From the NCBI RefSeq assembly GCF_905147045.1, contig NC_065908.1, positions 10,044,001-10,108,000 of the forward strand: a stretch of 64,000 bases of DNA. Reading direction: 5' to 3'. The position numbers were made by a program, and so were the translations under genes. Below the pieces are notes generated by a model, which worked only from the letters and a program-made list of their open reading frames with translations, was not told the origin of the DNA and did no database searches. Within the stretch, counting starts at the first letter, position 1. Each line of letters starts with the position of its first letter. Positions 1-14,100 of this stretch are shown piece after piece. The stretch comes from Nymphalis io. Its lineage: Eukaryota; Arthropoda; Insecta; Lepidoptera; Nymphalidae.

Positions 1-313
1 AAACAAATATTAAAAAGGACTAATTCGATTTTTCTATTTTTTTAGTCCGAAATGTTACTAAATTAACAAAGATAGAATGCTATGTAAACTTTTATAAGGT
101 CGGAAAGATTTCTATTTTTAAACAACCTTCGAAGTATTGTAAAGGTTACCTAACGTTTATGTAATAAAATATATAATTCGATACACAATAAATCTAAACA
201 TACATACATAAAAAACGTTAAATGTTAATCTGTACTACTTCAACGAAAGGCTTGAATGTGTACACGTCTATGAAGTCTACGTCTGAAAACTTACCAATAA
301 CGAGTGCACTCAC
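1..313. other. Intron downstream of exon 20, cut by window edge
   Basis: AT-rich sequence with no exon and no recognised repeat. Short open frames overlapping its right part only extend exon 20 past its donor. Confidence 0.7.
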
Positions 314-493
314 CAGTCTCAGGCACTGCCTCAGTATTCCCCCACTGGACATATTTTTTTCAGCTTCTAATTCGGCGAAGTTCAGCGCGCTCGCGAATAT
401 CAGCACGTCGGCCATCGACACCAGTCGCTGTAGAAACGTGACCGCCACTTCGACGGGCATTCCTTGTGTAGGCTCAATTACATCTAGTTCATT
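314..493 (-). CDS. Nbea: Neurobeachin exon 20 (last visible)
   Basis: 180 nt (60 codons), phase 0, encoding [34 protein letters not shown] and ILRQCLRLV. The acceptor is CGCCCTAG and the donor GTGAGTGC. The gene continues past position 1: DUF1088, PH-BEACH and WD40 are still missing. Confidence 0.95.
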
Positions 494-3400
494 CTAGGGC
501 GTGAAATAGTATTGGTATTTTTTACTAACATAAAAATACTATTATTGAAAAAAAAATCAATCAATACGTACATTAGGCGAAGTCGCAGAGGCCAACAGGG
601 GTAGCAGTCCGCCGCAAGCGATAATGAGGTTATCGGCGAGTTGGCTGATGAGGTGCACGGTGTTCACCACGAAGATCGCGTTTTCGCTACTGTTCACGAA
701 ATCTATTACCGATTTAGTGGAGTGACTTCGCCACACCTTAAAAACAATAGTAAATAAATACCCGCGTGATTAAAGATTAGGGGATTAGTAAATTATTGTA
801 CTATTACTACGTACTACTTGTTTCGTTCTTATATAGCCATTTATAAAAAAAACCTACGTCTTCTATCAACTGCCATGGCATAATAATAGTTAATATTATA
901 ACACAAAATATCTGCTTAACCAAGAAAATTATACTTATTTTAGCACTTTTCATATAAAGCTAATAGATTCTAACTAGAAGACTTTATGAATGTTAATACA
1001 CAATACCTGTATATCAGTCTCCAACGAGAATAAAACGTCGGATAACAAGCGTTGGTGAATATAAGACCAACGGAATTCCGGTATACGAAACGGTGGTCTT
1101 GTCGGTCCGGGGGAAAACATCGGTCGATTGCACTTGGAAGGCCGCTTAGTTTCTATGAGAGTTTGAAAATTACTTTAATTAATAATTTATCTTTCGATGT
1201 ATTTTAAGTATAACTAATTCCAAGAGTAGGAGGAGTATAGATAAATAAACAACTTTGATCTTGAATGGACGTGATAATATCATTCCAGAGTATTAATTGA
1301 ATGTCAGTCAATGAAAGGGTAAAACGAAAAAATTTAAAAAACATAGTACCGAAGTGATTAGAGTCGACTTGTGTACTCGTAGACGCGCTGCGCGGCCGCT
1401 TCGGTGACGTTGACGTGTTCGTCCCTTGTGTAGCGACACCTTCGCCTCTATTGCTATCCTGCTTCATTTCACTGTCACCGGGCAAGCTAACTCGTCTCTT
1501 GTCTCTTTCATCGCTATTCCTTTCATCTTCATTATCCTGCTCTTTCTTATTAGCTAAGGATATATTCTCGCTAATGGTTGATATGGGAGGTATTTCAGGC
1601 GTTTTGGGTTCTTCTGGTTCATTATTTTCTATTCTTTGGCTTTCATTTTTGGCATTTTCTTCAACATCAATGCCAGTTGGCGATGTGGATTCGCTTTTCG
1701 ATTCTTCTGTAGTCGGGACTAAAAACTCTCCGTCGAGAGGTAAAACGTTTCCTTCGTGCGAAAGGTCTGGTAAATCAGTGTGAGGACTATCTATATTAAT
1801 CTCTGCTGCATTGGTATCTTCGCTTTTGGAAACCACTGCAGAGATTATGTCCATGACTAAGTCGTTAGCAATCGTTTCTACAACTTGTTTGTGATCCAAA
1901 ATATCTTCTATATCTTGTTCTAAGTCTTCGCGACCATTCGGTGTATTTCCCTCTGAATGAAGGCCACCAGAGATAGCGCCAGAATCGGTATCATCATCAG
2001 TTTTTAATCTCACTGTTTCCAAAGCAACTGTTAAAACATCATTGACAATATTTATCGCAATGTGTTTAGGGTCATCAGTTGAAACATCATCCGGAATGCT
2101 CGAATCAGTCTTTTCTTGTATTTTTCTAGGACTAGTCGCTTCACTTGGAGTTAAGTACAATTCGGACGGATCTGATAGTTCGGATTCTCTTTCATTCATG
2201 TTATTTAAACCATCAGCAACTCTTTCGGGACTTGCGGTTTCACTCACTGATAAGCTAGAAGGCAACCCTTCACTTTTGTCAGTATTATCGTCTTTCATTA
2301 CGTTATCTCCAATATCCCTAACTGGAATGTAGTCAAGACTGCCTTGTCTAGTCAAGGGCTTATCAGTTTTAACTGGATCAGGTTCGATCGTCCCGATGCC
2401 TGACTCAGAACTTTCTAGAAGCTTATTTTCAATAATAGATTGAACTAATTCGTTATTTGCATTGAGCATTTTGTCTTCGATCTGTTCTTCGTCGATAGCG
2501 TGTTCGACTTCGGCATTACTAACACTATCACAACCATCGATGGGCACTTCGGTATTGACAGTTTTAACTGGACTATGCACTTTACACACTTCACTATACA
2601 CTACTGTAGTCCGACTGTCTTCTGTACTTTCACTTGGCTTTTTACACCGACACGATTCAACTTCTCTGAGTGACAATCCCTTCCCTAATTCAGTTTGCGC
2701 TCCGTGATTGAGGACGTTTTGTTTTATGACAGTAACTGGAGTACTTTCATCACTGTCTTCTGTGTCCGGTAGAACCCTGGCCTTGGCAGAAGCATCCGTG
2801 TGTCTGTCCCAGCCGGATATCGTTGAGATAGGTCGCTGTTGTCTTTCCGCAGGGTCCGTTATATTGTCGGCTCGCCTTTGCTCGTAATGTTCGTACATTT
2901 GCGCGAATTGTAGTTTAAACTCTTCGTACGATACCTATTAAACAATATAAGACATTGATTTATTTCATATACAATTTTCTTTACTTCGATTTTCACTATA
3001 CTTTAACGAAAAACACGTAAACCATCAACAAAGTTAGATTATTTCCATAGCCTTAGTGTATTTCGGAAAATAAATTACTAGCAAGTTTACCTTCGAGTGC
3101 ACGATAGCTAGCGTGTCCACCCACACCCTCCAGCCGCCGTACTCGTGCTTGATGGCATGATGCAGCAGCATGCGGAACAGCGAGTACACCATGTCGGATA
3201 TCTTCTGCTCCTCCGCGTTCTTGGGGTGTATGTACGCCATCGCGATGAGCCACTCCTGCCACACCGACATCTGCAGCACCGTCCGTCTGTTCTCTCGGTT
3301 GTTGCTGCACAGGAGCGTCATGTCCGACAGGAACAACTTCTTCACCTCCAGCAACTGTTCCGTTTGCTTCGATTGTCGGATCAGTGTTGCGACGACTTTC

Positions 3401-6400
3401 AGGATCACTAATGGAAACAAGAAAGTCCTTGTCAATGCTCTGCCCTTTATTACGCCCCATAAATAAACAAGTACGATTATCAATTTTGATTAATGTTTGT
3501 TTGTAAAAAGCTAGTGCCGTACTGGGGTTCTCGAGGCGGAAGTGCGGCTGCGGCTCGGGGTGGCTGGTGTAGAGGATCTGCTGGCCCACGTGCTCGGTGA
3601 GCAGCTCGTACAGCGCGTTGTACACGGGCAGCGCCAGCGCCTCCCCGCCCGCGCACAGCCGCGTGGCCAGCAGCGTGTACAGGTTGTGCGGAGACATCAC
3701 GTCGTACTTGCGTCTGAAACGGCCACTCGGTACAGTCCACTGGACTGGACATTTTGGCGACAAACTACATGTTTGTTTTATATGAGTATTTTAGTTCGTA
3801 TCGTAAGTATTTAATAAGGGTTGGCATATGGACCATCTAAAGTAAGTGGTCACCACCACCCATAGAACATTGGCACTGTAAGAAATATTACTATTCCTTC
3901 CATCGCCAATGCGCCACCAACATTGAGAACTAAAGTGTGTCCCTTGTTCATGTATTTACATTGGCTCACTTTCCAGTCCAACCGGAACAGAACAAAACTA
4001 AAAATTGCTGTTTGGCGGTAGAATATATGGTGAGTGGGCGGTACGTACCCAGACGGGCTCTCATAACGCCATACCAGCATTTTAATTACATAATAATAAG
4101 GTATCCAAGAATAGACGTAATCGCGATCGATGAAAACGAAAAAAACACTCGCGTACTTGTGAGTGCTCCTGCTCAGGAAAAACCCGAGGAGCTTTAACGC
4201 TTGCAGCCTGATCAGCTGACTCTCTGATGACAGCAGCTTGAAGATGGTCCTCACGCCACCCTGGAGATGTAATCAATTGTAACCGTGAGATTATGCCTGT
4301 ATTTCTTTATTATAGATTATAAACAAAGATATATATTACGTTTTACGTATTGAACTTGAAAATGTTACAAAAACCGTCGGGTGCAATGTAATCAATCGTC
4401 ATTCGTCAGATAATAATTAAAGTTGTTGACTAAAATATATAGAGACAAATAAAGCTCCAAATACAATTTTTGTATATCTACTTTCCTTAATTATATTACA
4501 ATTTTGTTTTAATAAGCGATCAATCTTACAGCTCATATCAAGGTAATATTATGTTCAAATTTATTTTATATTAGGAAACAAATAGTTAATTTCTTTAGTT
4601 TGATTGTACAAATACTGTAATTAGTTTTATGATATGTAAATCTAGGATAATAAACTTTAATTTACCTTCGCGTCAAAAGCCGGCACCATGGAGCTGGGGT
4701 GCTCCGACATCAACGATATCAACATTTGTAGTACATCGTGAAGATTCTCATCCTGGAACAGAGCGAATATCATATAAATTGTATGTAAAAAAATTCTTAA
4801 ACGAACATAAACGAAAAATAGTTGAAAACGCACTTTAATAAAAAACACAAACATTTGTATTCCAAAAAAAAACAATATTAAAAACAGTGAAAGCGTAATA
4901 AATATTAATACAAACTTAACATAAAAAAATACCTCGTGCATAGTTGTGAGATAATTCAATATGGACTGGAGTTCGTCCTCTTTCACGCCATTGCCGATCA
5001 TGATGAGCTGCTTGAGGAACAGCAGGATGTATGCTCGTATTGTCAATATGTCTTTGTGGGCTGGTCGGGGTCCATCTGGAATTTGTAAAAATATTCCTGT
5101 CGCAAAAGTCATAAACTATAAAAAGTATTGAAGGAATATGTATAGAGTCAATAAATTGTTTCCTGATTAGTTTCTATAAAGTAAATCCTCAGATTCATCA
5201 ATGGTTTGCTTAATCAATGTTCAGCTTATTTAAATAAATCATATAACTCTGATCGATTGATACGCTGATATTGATGGTAAGTTCTTGATATCCACAAAAT
5301 GGAATTGAATCGTAAATAACAATTAAGTAGTTCCTTGCTGATGTCTCAGAATCATACATAATCCAGATTCCGAGCCGGAAAAAATTCATGTTTAAATTGA
5401 TAAAATGACGACATAAAATTGCTTGTAGGGGTGTAATAAGATGTTGTTTATTTTCATTAAAGTAACATTTCCAATATTCCGGACTATTTCCCTGAGGCTT
5501 GGAGCTGTTTCAGTGAACTACTTAGAACTAAACATACCCAAACCTTTAGGTGTGATCCCGCTCTTCGTCCTCGGGTTCACGACCCAGTAGTAATACTTAA
5601 GGGTGTGAACGGTTTGCAGCACCGTGCTGACGCGCCTCACGCTGCCGTATATGTGCGCGTCGGCGAGGAAGTCCGTGGCGAGGTAGCAGTACAGGCGCGC
5701 CTGCACCGCCGCCGGGGTGTGGATCCACAGCGCGGGGTTGAACAGGATGTGGTCCAGCAGCTGCCACGTCACGAACGATTGGCAAAACGACTGATTAGCA
5801 TAGCCTATTAACTGTCCGATGATTGATAGCGTATGCTCTCTTGCTTTCATTACGTCGAGTATTATTGGGCTAAGTTGTTATTTCTATAAATGCTTTGATA
5901 CACATAATATATTACAGATGGAAAATATATACTTGTGAGTATTTATACAAGGGACGTTATATACCAACAACGTGTGTCGTGAGCTGATCAGCTATATAGC
6001 CTTTTTTGCTAAGGCACATTATTAAAATTGCCGTTTATTTTATTAATGTATTAAAATTTTTTATTTTACTTGTATTTACACTTAACTAATTGTTTTGTGA
6101 TTTTATTATACAGGTACTTACTACTAAAAATATAAAATTTTATTACACATGTTTATTTTTACAACGATAAAAGCCATTTTGCAAAATAATACATAGAAAA
6201 TAATTATGAATTGTGTAGAAACAAAATGTTTATTTATGTGTACATAATACAAAAAAATGGATTATAGAGAAAAAAGTATAAATAAACCTTAACGTTAAAT
6301 ATCAATGTATTATATAATATTGGTGTTGTGCAAAATTTGGAAGATAAAAATATTAACGATAATAATAAAAATAAGGGTGTCGAAATGGAGGTGAAAAGCA

Positions 6401-9400
6401 AGAGGAGCGTGCGCTAACAACCATCGACAGGTAACCAGTTACCAACTCAGCGTCTATGTACAGTTCTTATAGTTAAAGAATCATTATATCAGCATCAGAC
6501 CGATCGAAAGATATTTAATAAGAACAATTAGACATTCGTAGATAATTCTACCATCAGTGTACCTAATGCTAGTTATTCTACTTTATTTATTTTTACTTTA
6601 ATTCCGATTATTGTCACAAGATAGCGCTGTTATCTCATACAAATTGCATTTAACGTCAATGCTATCGAAAAATTAAAAACTAGCACTGGGCACACCGGTA
6701 TGAAAACAATTCTTTTCTTATATTTAGCAATCAGTCAATCATATCGTCATCATTTACCTTAAAATATTTATTATAAAAAAATAAACATCATATATAATTT
6801 ATATTAATTAATATTATTATAATAATAATAACACTCCATTTAAAGTCATTCGTAATGGAGGTTAAATATTACTTGTTAACATACTATATATTTGTTCTTT
6901 ATTTGCATATTTAATTAATTTGATCAAGTTGGAAAAGTTTAATTGTAATTATAATTCTAGCTGTGAGAGATTATAAATATTAATTAAGTTTCTCTTTAAA
7001 GATTCGAATAAACGTATTTTAAGTAACGAAATTATATTTTCAAGAGGTAAAGTGAATTTGAAAGTTTTTGTCTAAATTACTTTTTAATTTAATTAAGACA
7101 ATTTAAGAAAAGAGACAAATGCGCTGTTTAATTGCACATAATTTTTAAACTAAACAAAATTAACAATCGATCTTTTGTACTCGTATCGAGTGATTAAAAA
7201 TGTCTTGGGACTTTTGCTAACAAATTCTCAATAGCAACCAAAGGTTTCGAAATTGGAAGCGTATACATTCCCGTGTACCAGTAAGCGCGTAAAGCCAGTG
7301 ACACAACGTCTAAACTCTGAAAGGCCGTGTCAGATTACCGTCCCGAGAATATGGTGCGCATCTTTTTTTGCGAAAACACGACATATCAAAGGGACATTAT
7401 TATCATCATAGTATAGCGAGTATGTAATCAAAATGGTAGAAAGTATTTAAGTCGTGATGAATTATTTTATTTAAGTGTGTCACGACAATCTAAAAGAGAA
7501 TCAGTCCTAACGTTATAAGAGTTAAGTTAAAATGATTCAAATTAAAATTGACTTAGGATAAAACATCCGGATTTTTTTTAAAGCAATTAACTTTTACCGT
7601 TAAATTTATGGTCCAATATACCTAGCTTCCCCATCCGTTACGGAGAGATTGCGAGGCCGAGGTTTCTTCGCAAATACATATTTTCTGACCGCTAATGTAA
7701 ATTTACGCTTGGAATTTTCGTGGAAACGTTCTAAGTTTGAGAATAACTCCTATTACGTGGTCCACTGCAATCGTGTCTTATTTTTTCCTTCTCGCAATGA
7801 AGTAATAAAAATATGAACTATATAATTTATTTATAAGTATATATTACACATTACTGTCGTATATATTTATTATCTTATGAAATCTTACTTAAAACAACAT
7901 CTTTACATAAATGTATAATTCCAATAAGCCAAAATACAAGCAAAAACAATGCCTCAGTTACCTGTTTCAAAAGCAAATCGGAATTAGGAGAACAGCAAGT
8001 TACAAGATGTTTCGTCAAATGCAGAAAGGAAGCGAGCGTGTCCGGGGTGAGGTGGTCGCGTCCGCAGCGCTGCAGCATGTGCGATATTACGAGGAAGCCG
8101 CGGCACTGCAGCATGTGCTGCTGCACCGTGCTGCACGACTCCACCAGCGAACACACGAAGCCGAGGAGTTTCGAACTGGGAACATTAATAACCGTAGTTA
8201 GTATTTTTACATACACAAAATATTAAGAAAATAGAAAAATCTTTATTTATTAGCATTCTTCGACTTTAATTTTTTTATTTTAAGCTTTAGTTAAAATGAA
8301 ACTTTGTGTTTTTTATTAATGAAATATATCTCGTAGTCATTTTTAAACAATATGTAAAATATTTGAATACTTAGATAACTATAAGTAATTGAGAAGTAAC
8401 ACATTAACTGCGATAATATTTAACAGGATAAAGGCTTTGCCTTTGTCGGTAAGTCGCCTATTCCCCAGTCAGTCTACTTCCTTAGTGGTATTGGGAAAAT
8501 CGATATGGATTAGTTACCCAATTTACCGTCAAATCGTTTGCAATTGCATTCCATACCAATGACCACACCATCGAGTGAGTCGAGTCGGTTAATAATTATT
8601 ATTATTATTCAATAGTTGCCGTCAAACTTTAGTGAAGTCATCATGAGGATGCTATGTAGCACTTTATTTAATTTTTAATATTTGCTACCGTAAGTTATTT
8701 TTAAGGGAAAAGACTTATTTCATGCAAATTACGTACTGGATAATTTTACAATATATTGTTAAAAAGTATATAAACAATAAAAAAATATTTTAGTACATTT
8801 TTTACAAAACAAAAGAAAGCATTAACAAAAGACAATATTATTTCTTATTTTGCTTTGTCTACCCAGACAAAGCAAAATAAGAAATAATATTTTTATAGGT
8901 AAAATAGGACACGATATATTATATATTCAAGAATTTACCAAGTATTTGACACGCAATCCTCCATAAATATTAAGCGACCGAACGCTTCTATCATCACGGA
9001 GTATCGTTAAACCTCTCTAATCGTTTAGTTTAACCCTCGTTCATGTTATAATCTGTACTAGGGTGTCATGAGGCTTTGGTATGCATAAATTTGATTTCGG
9101 ACAACGTTTAATACCAATTTGTGTCAAGCAGATTAAGCTTAGTGTTGTGCGTGACATTATTGCGATACACGCCTTTATAGTTACATAATAGATATTTAAC
9201 TTTTTTTTTTGTATTATCTGGTAAGAAATACATTAAAAACTATGGCGATGATTTCTTGAATTTTAAAATAATTTCAAGTTAATTATAACAATAAAACAAA
9301 CATATGAAATGGAGTAGACATTTTAGTTAGATCCATTAAATCCTCCTTTAAACTCCTCCTATAAATCCACTCGGCTAACCGAGGTCGACACCAGGCAATT

Positions 9401-11067
9401 AGTAGTTCTGAGGAGTTAGTTATTACCCGGTCGGCTCTAGACGGTCGGCTAACTCAGAGAGCGATTAGGTAACGACATAGAAAACGCATTTACCCCGGTT
9501 ACGCGTCTCTTGATACTTGGAATATTAATGAATGGTCTAGGACTATCTAAAGTCAGTAATATTATTTAGTTTGGAAATTTTAGCACTAGTTTGTTGAGTA
9601 CATAGAACTAATTTTGTAGACTCAGTCCTATTGCAACAGTAGTATCAGTTTGTCATACATTATTTTAGCTTTATAATAATTACAATAAGAATTCATTGTT
9701 TTATGTAGCAATTATCACGTTGTGACCTTATTTGATATTTTTAAACAATATAAAACAAACATAATAAATAGTTATCATATATAAATATATCATTGAAATA
9801 TAGTGCCCTTACAAATTATTATTAGCATAACAATAATGCCAAATGATTTTTGACGATACTTATAAATATGATCGTTGTGTCCCTTTCTCTATTCCCCTGT
9901 TTATTCTACTCTAGTCAATGAAGAGACATAGAAAATCATTAGACCCGTATCAAACGACCAGGAGAACATACCACAGCATGGGATCACGTTTCGGGTCGGC
10001 GGCCGGTGCATCGTGCGGTAAGTCGAGCTGCGCGAACAGCGGAAACAAGACTTGTACGCCTCCTATAGAGTTGAGTGCACTGTGGATCGAATGTGTAACG
10101 ACTGCCTTAACCTCCTGCAAAGACAAATATTACATCGATAAAAATATTGATGAAACGTAACCTGTTACCTGAAAATATGAAGAAAAAAAATTGACACATT
10201 AGTTAACTCAATTTCGTAAATACACTTTGGAGTAAGTAAATCTAAAATACTTTGGAAAAGAAATAATCACATATGAAAGCGGTTCGTACCTCGTGTAAAT
10301 ATTTTAAAAGAGGGTAGATACCGTTAACGTGACAAAGTAAGTACAAACAAGCATTCCATGTGTTGACACACACTTTCTTTGTAAAACTTTTAGATTAGGT
10401 GTTTCGGTCGTTGAATAAACTACTTCGTATGTTTTGAATGATACTGATCGAATTGTTTTGGGAAATCGGCAATGAGAAATAATGAAATTTTATAATTTCT
10501 ATAATGTAATAAATTCGTTGCATAAATACGAACATAAAATGAATATCAATCATAATTTATTATAAATATAATTAACCTAAAATAAATATAAATTTTAATG
10601 GTAAAAATAAATAATAATAATAACATGTTATAAATATAACATTACTAGCTGACCCGTGCCCACTTCGTTGGGCGGTAAGCATTTTTACTTGTGATCGATT
10701 GGCCGAACATTAATTAAATTGTCTCGCGTATTTGATATTTTAAACTATCTCTTAAACTATGCAACGAAAAAACAAACTGTTAAAAACGAATTTTATCTAA
10801 ACAAAATTTTCTAGGTAATAAAGCAATTTATTTTTAAATAGATTGACGTGTTGTATATGAAAAAAAAACCGTCTAATAGAAATATCACTTAATAGATTAC
10901 GACACAGTCACGGTTCCCATGCCTATGTCATATTATGTTAATTAAATTTACTGCATATAATTATGTAAATTATATGCAGTAAAAGGTAAAAGGCTTTTAT
11001 TTTAAACACCTGAGACGATAAGTTTACTTATCAACAACCTCACAAACTTTACCTCTTTATATTATTA

Positions 11068-11128
<61 letters not shown>

Positions 11129-14100
11129 AAAGTCAAAGCTCCTTTCCGTTTAATTAGAGCATTTCTGTTAGTATGACCTAAAAAAATGAGTGACCGTTTG
11201 TATTAGAACATTATTTTGTTGATCAAAGGTAGTTTTGATCGGAATAGTATTGACTGTTTATACATTAGCATTTTGGAATAGTAACACGAGCTCAAAGGAC
11301 GGGACTTTATAAACTATTTACAGAATTAATCAGTAATGTGCCATTAGGACAGCATGAGTGTCGAGTAGCTTACCTGCAGCATAAGCGCGTGTGGCGTATG
11401 CACAAAGTACGACACATTGCCTTTGGGAGCCGACTGCAAACATAGTTGACCGTCAGTTGCCACCGGATTGTACATGAACACTATCGCCGATGACAGTTTG
11501 CCGTCGTACAGCACCTGAATCGTTAAATGGAGACAGTTATAGACTGTGGCAGTATATCTCTTCCAATATACAATAACTTTAAAATAGGCAAAATAGAGGT
11601 AGACATATATTTACTGGATTCATAATTATAATATGTTTTCTAGCCAGCTTTTAAGCGTAAAAAGCTTTAATAGTTAGCTTCTGTATAAAATATAACTACA
11701 TAGTTAAATTGTTAGTTTAACTCTTAGTATTATTAAAGTTATCAAAAAAAAAATACATAAATGAATACTTGTATATAAGGATTTACAAAACAGTATAATT
11801 AAACATTATACGTATAATTCAAAAGCAACACTGTTTCCACAAGGTTAAACGTAACAAAATTTACATTTAATTGCTTACATTACATTAGTGCGTCCCTTCT
11901 AGATCACACAACCTTTAGAGTTCTTTAATTATATAATAGTGTCGCCGTCACTTGACGTATTTATAAGATTTTAGAAATCCGAAGCATCATAAATCACATT
12001 TAATTATTACATTTAAAATTATTTTAACATTGTACTTCATTTATAGTGATCTATTATTACTTGTAACAGTTCAAGATGAAAATAAATTAAGCCAAATGTC
12101 ATTTTAATTTATCTTTTCATCAATAGATGGCGTTAGATGTATTTTACATCGCGCTATAACAATGTTTTTTTGTAAGTACTTAATAAGTTTTTGTTAATTT
12201 ATAATGTGAGAGAACAATTACACTATCCAAACTGGCAGTACATATACCACTGGGTAACCCCAAACGTCTAGCTAGTTCTCTTACAAGGCTGGAGATTCGA
12301 ATGCCTCAGAATCGAATCCGGTAGCGTATAGCGTATTTGAAATCGCAATCGCCTTGATCCTAATAATAACATAATTATTGTGCCATAAAATATATATTAA
12401 CAAGACAGAAAAGGACATAGGACATCTCACATCAAAGGCGGGCAAAGTCAGTTTTTTAAACTAGTATTGAATATCTTAAACTATTTGTACGTGATCGTCA
12501 TCCAACCGTTTGAATATTTTCCATCTTTCTGAACAAGCACGACCTCTTGTTTAAGGTTATGTATATAAAAAGATACATAAGTGACCATTGCCAATGTTAT
12601 TCGCAATAAAACACCAACGTATATTTAATATGAATTCAATGCAACGAAATATAACGAATAAATAAAAACTATTTCAAAATTAAATTTCAAATATACGTAC
12701 GAAATATTAAATTTGTAATATCGTTGCGGTTAACAAATAATTATTATTTTCATTTGTGAACGTTATTGCAACATAAAATATATTTATTAGTAATACGCGT
12801 GTGTTCAACACGAGGTGAAATGACGCGCGATTTAATCAATTGAGTTTTGCGTTTGGAACTAAGCTGTTCAAGCTTATTAAGCCTATATCTAGTTCATTTA
12901 GTCACAATAGCGAAAATACCAATCAAATATCGAGAGGTCACCACCGCCAATAGACGTTGACACCGTTAGGAATATTAAAACTAGCTGTTGCCCTCGGATT
13001 CGCTCGCGCTTAACTATAAGGAAAGGATAAATGATAGTTTGAAAGTCTGTGGTTTTAAAATAAGGGGCATGAAATGTCATTCTGGTTAGAAAAAGTAAGT
13101 TAAAGGGTTTTTTTTAGATTGATGATTATTCGTTTTATGATCATACGTTAAACAAAACTATTCAAACTCACGAAAAACTTTATTTATAATTAATAATCAA
13201 AGCACCTCTTAGTAAACAGAGCTCACTATGCAACATAAAAACTATGCATGTGATAACACTACTCACTAAAATCAGTGCTGGCCATGTTCAACGAAGGGCA
13301 AGGCAATGGGAGTTTTGATTGTCATGGGGAAGCACACTTTAAGAGGGAACTATATACTTTCAAATTCGAATGATATATTCTCATGGATGGTATTCTTGGA
13401 ATGAAAACTACCTCTCCTCGGGCACATCCTAAAATAAATCTGCAGAAATTGAGGGTTGTGTTGAGGGGCGAAGACTATCAATTAAGTGGTGCACATGGTA
13501 ATAATGGAATACATTTTCTTTATAAAAACTTCACTAACATATAGAATTTAAATTAAAAAAGTATTACTTCTCCCTAGAAAATATTGATATTAAGACATTG
13601 TGTATTTCGCATACATTATTTAGACCCAGAGGTATGTGAATGAAGTTTTTTAAGCGAATATGTACATACGACCGTTCTTACGACTAAAATAAAACTAAAA
13701 AATTTGACACCCGTTTGGGTGGAATTTCTACAAAACTTTGAAATAAATGAATATAAATTCAATCAAGAAACACAAATAGTAAATTTCGACCAGATCGGAT
13801 TTTTTATTTTTTTATTTTTATATTAATGTTTCAAGTCCATTTCTCCCGTTTGGAGTTGAATTTCTATGAACGACGAAATATGATGCATTTATTTTTAATC
13901 AGTTTTAATTTATTTTTAATATTAAATATCATTCTTCTAACATCAAAAATGATGGAATCCGCATACAATCTTTCAACCCCTATTTTACCTTCTTAGGGGG
14001 TAAATTTTCAAAAACACTGAAATACATATTTATTTATTTATAACCAGAAGTTTGTATATGAAATTGCATGCCTTCTTACTTCAAAAATGATAGGTTTCTA

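Noticed and set aside
1415..1783. Plus-strand open frames opposite exon 17 (also 2042-2332, 2462-2707)
   Set aside because: They are antisense shadows of a long Ser/Glu-rich coding exon; Ser-rich antisense frames are expected there.
5760..5850. Extending exon 11 upstream to the methionine near 5850 as a separate gene start
   Set aside because: Exons 10 and 11 join in frame at 5760 and give the conserved neurobeachin sequence.
11068..11125. (TA)n tract as a replication origin or regulatory element
   Set aside because: A simple microsatellite at a Helitron end explains it; nothing else supports a function.
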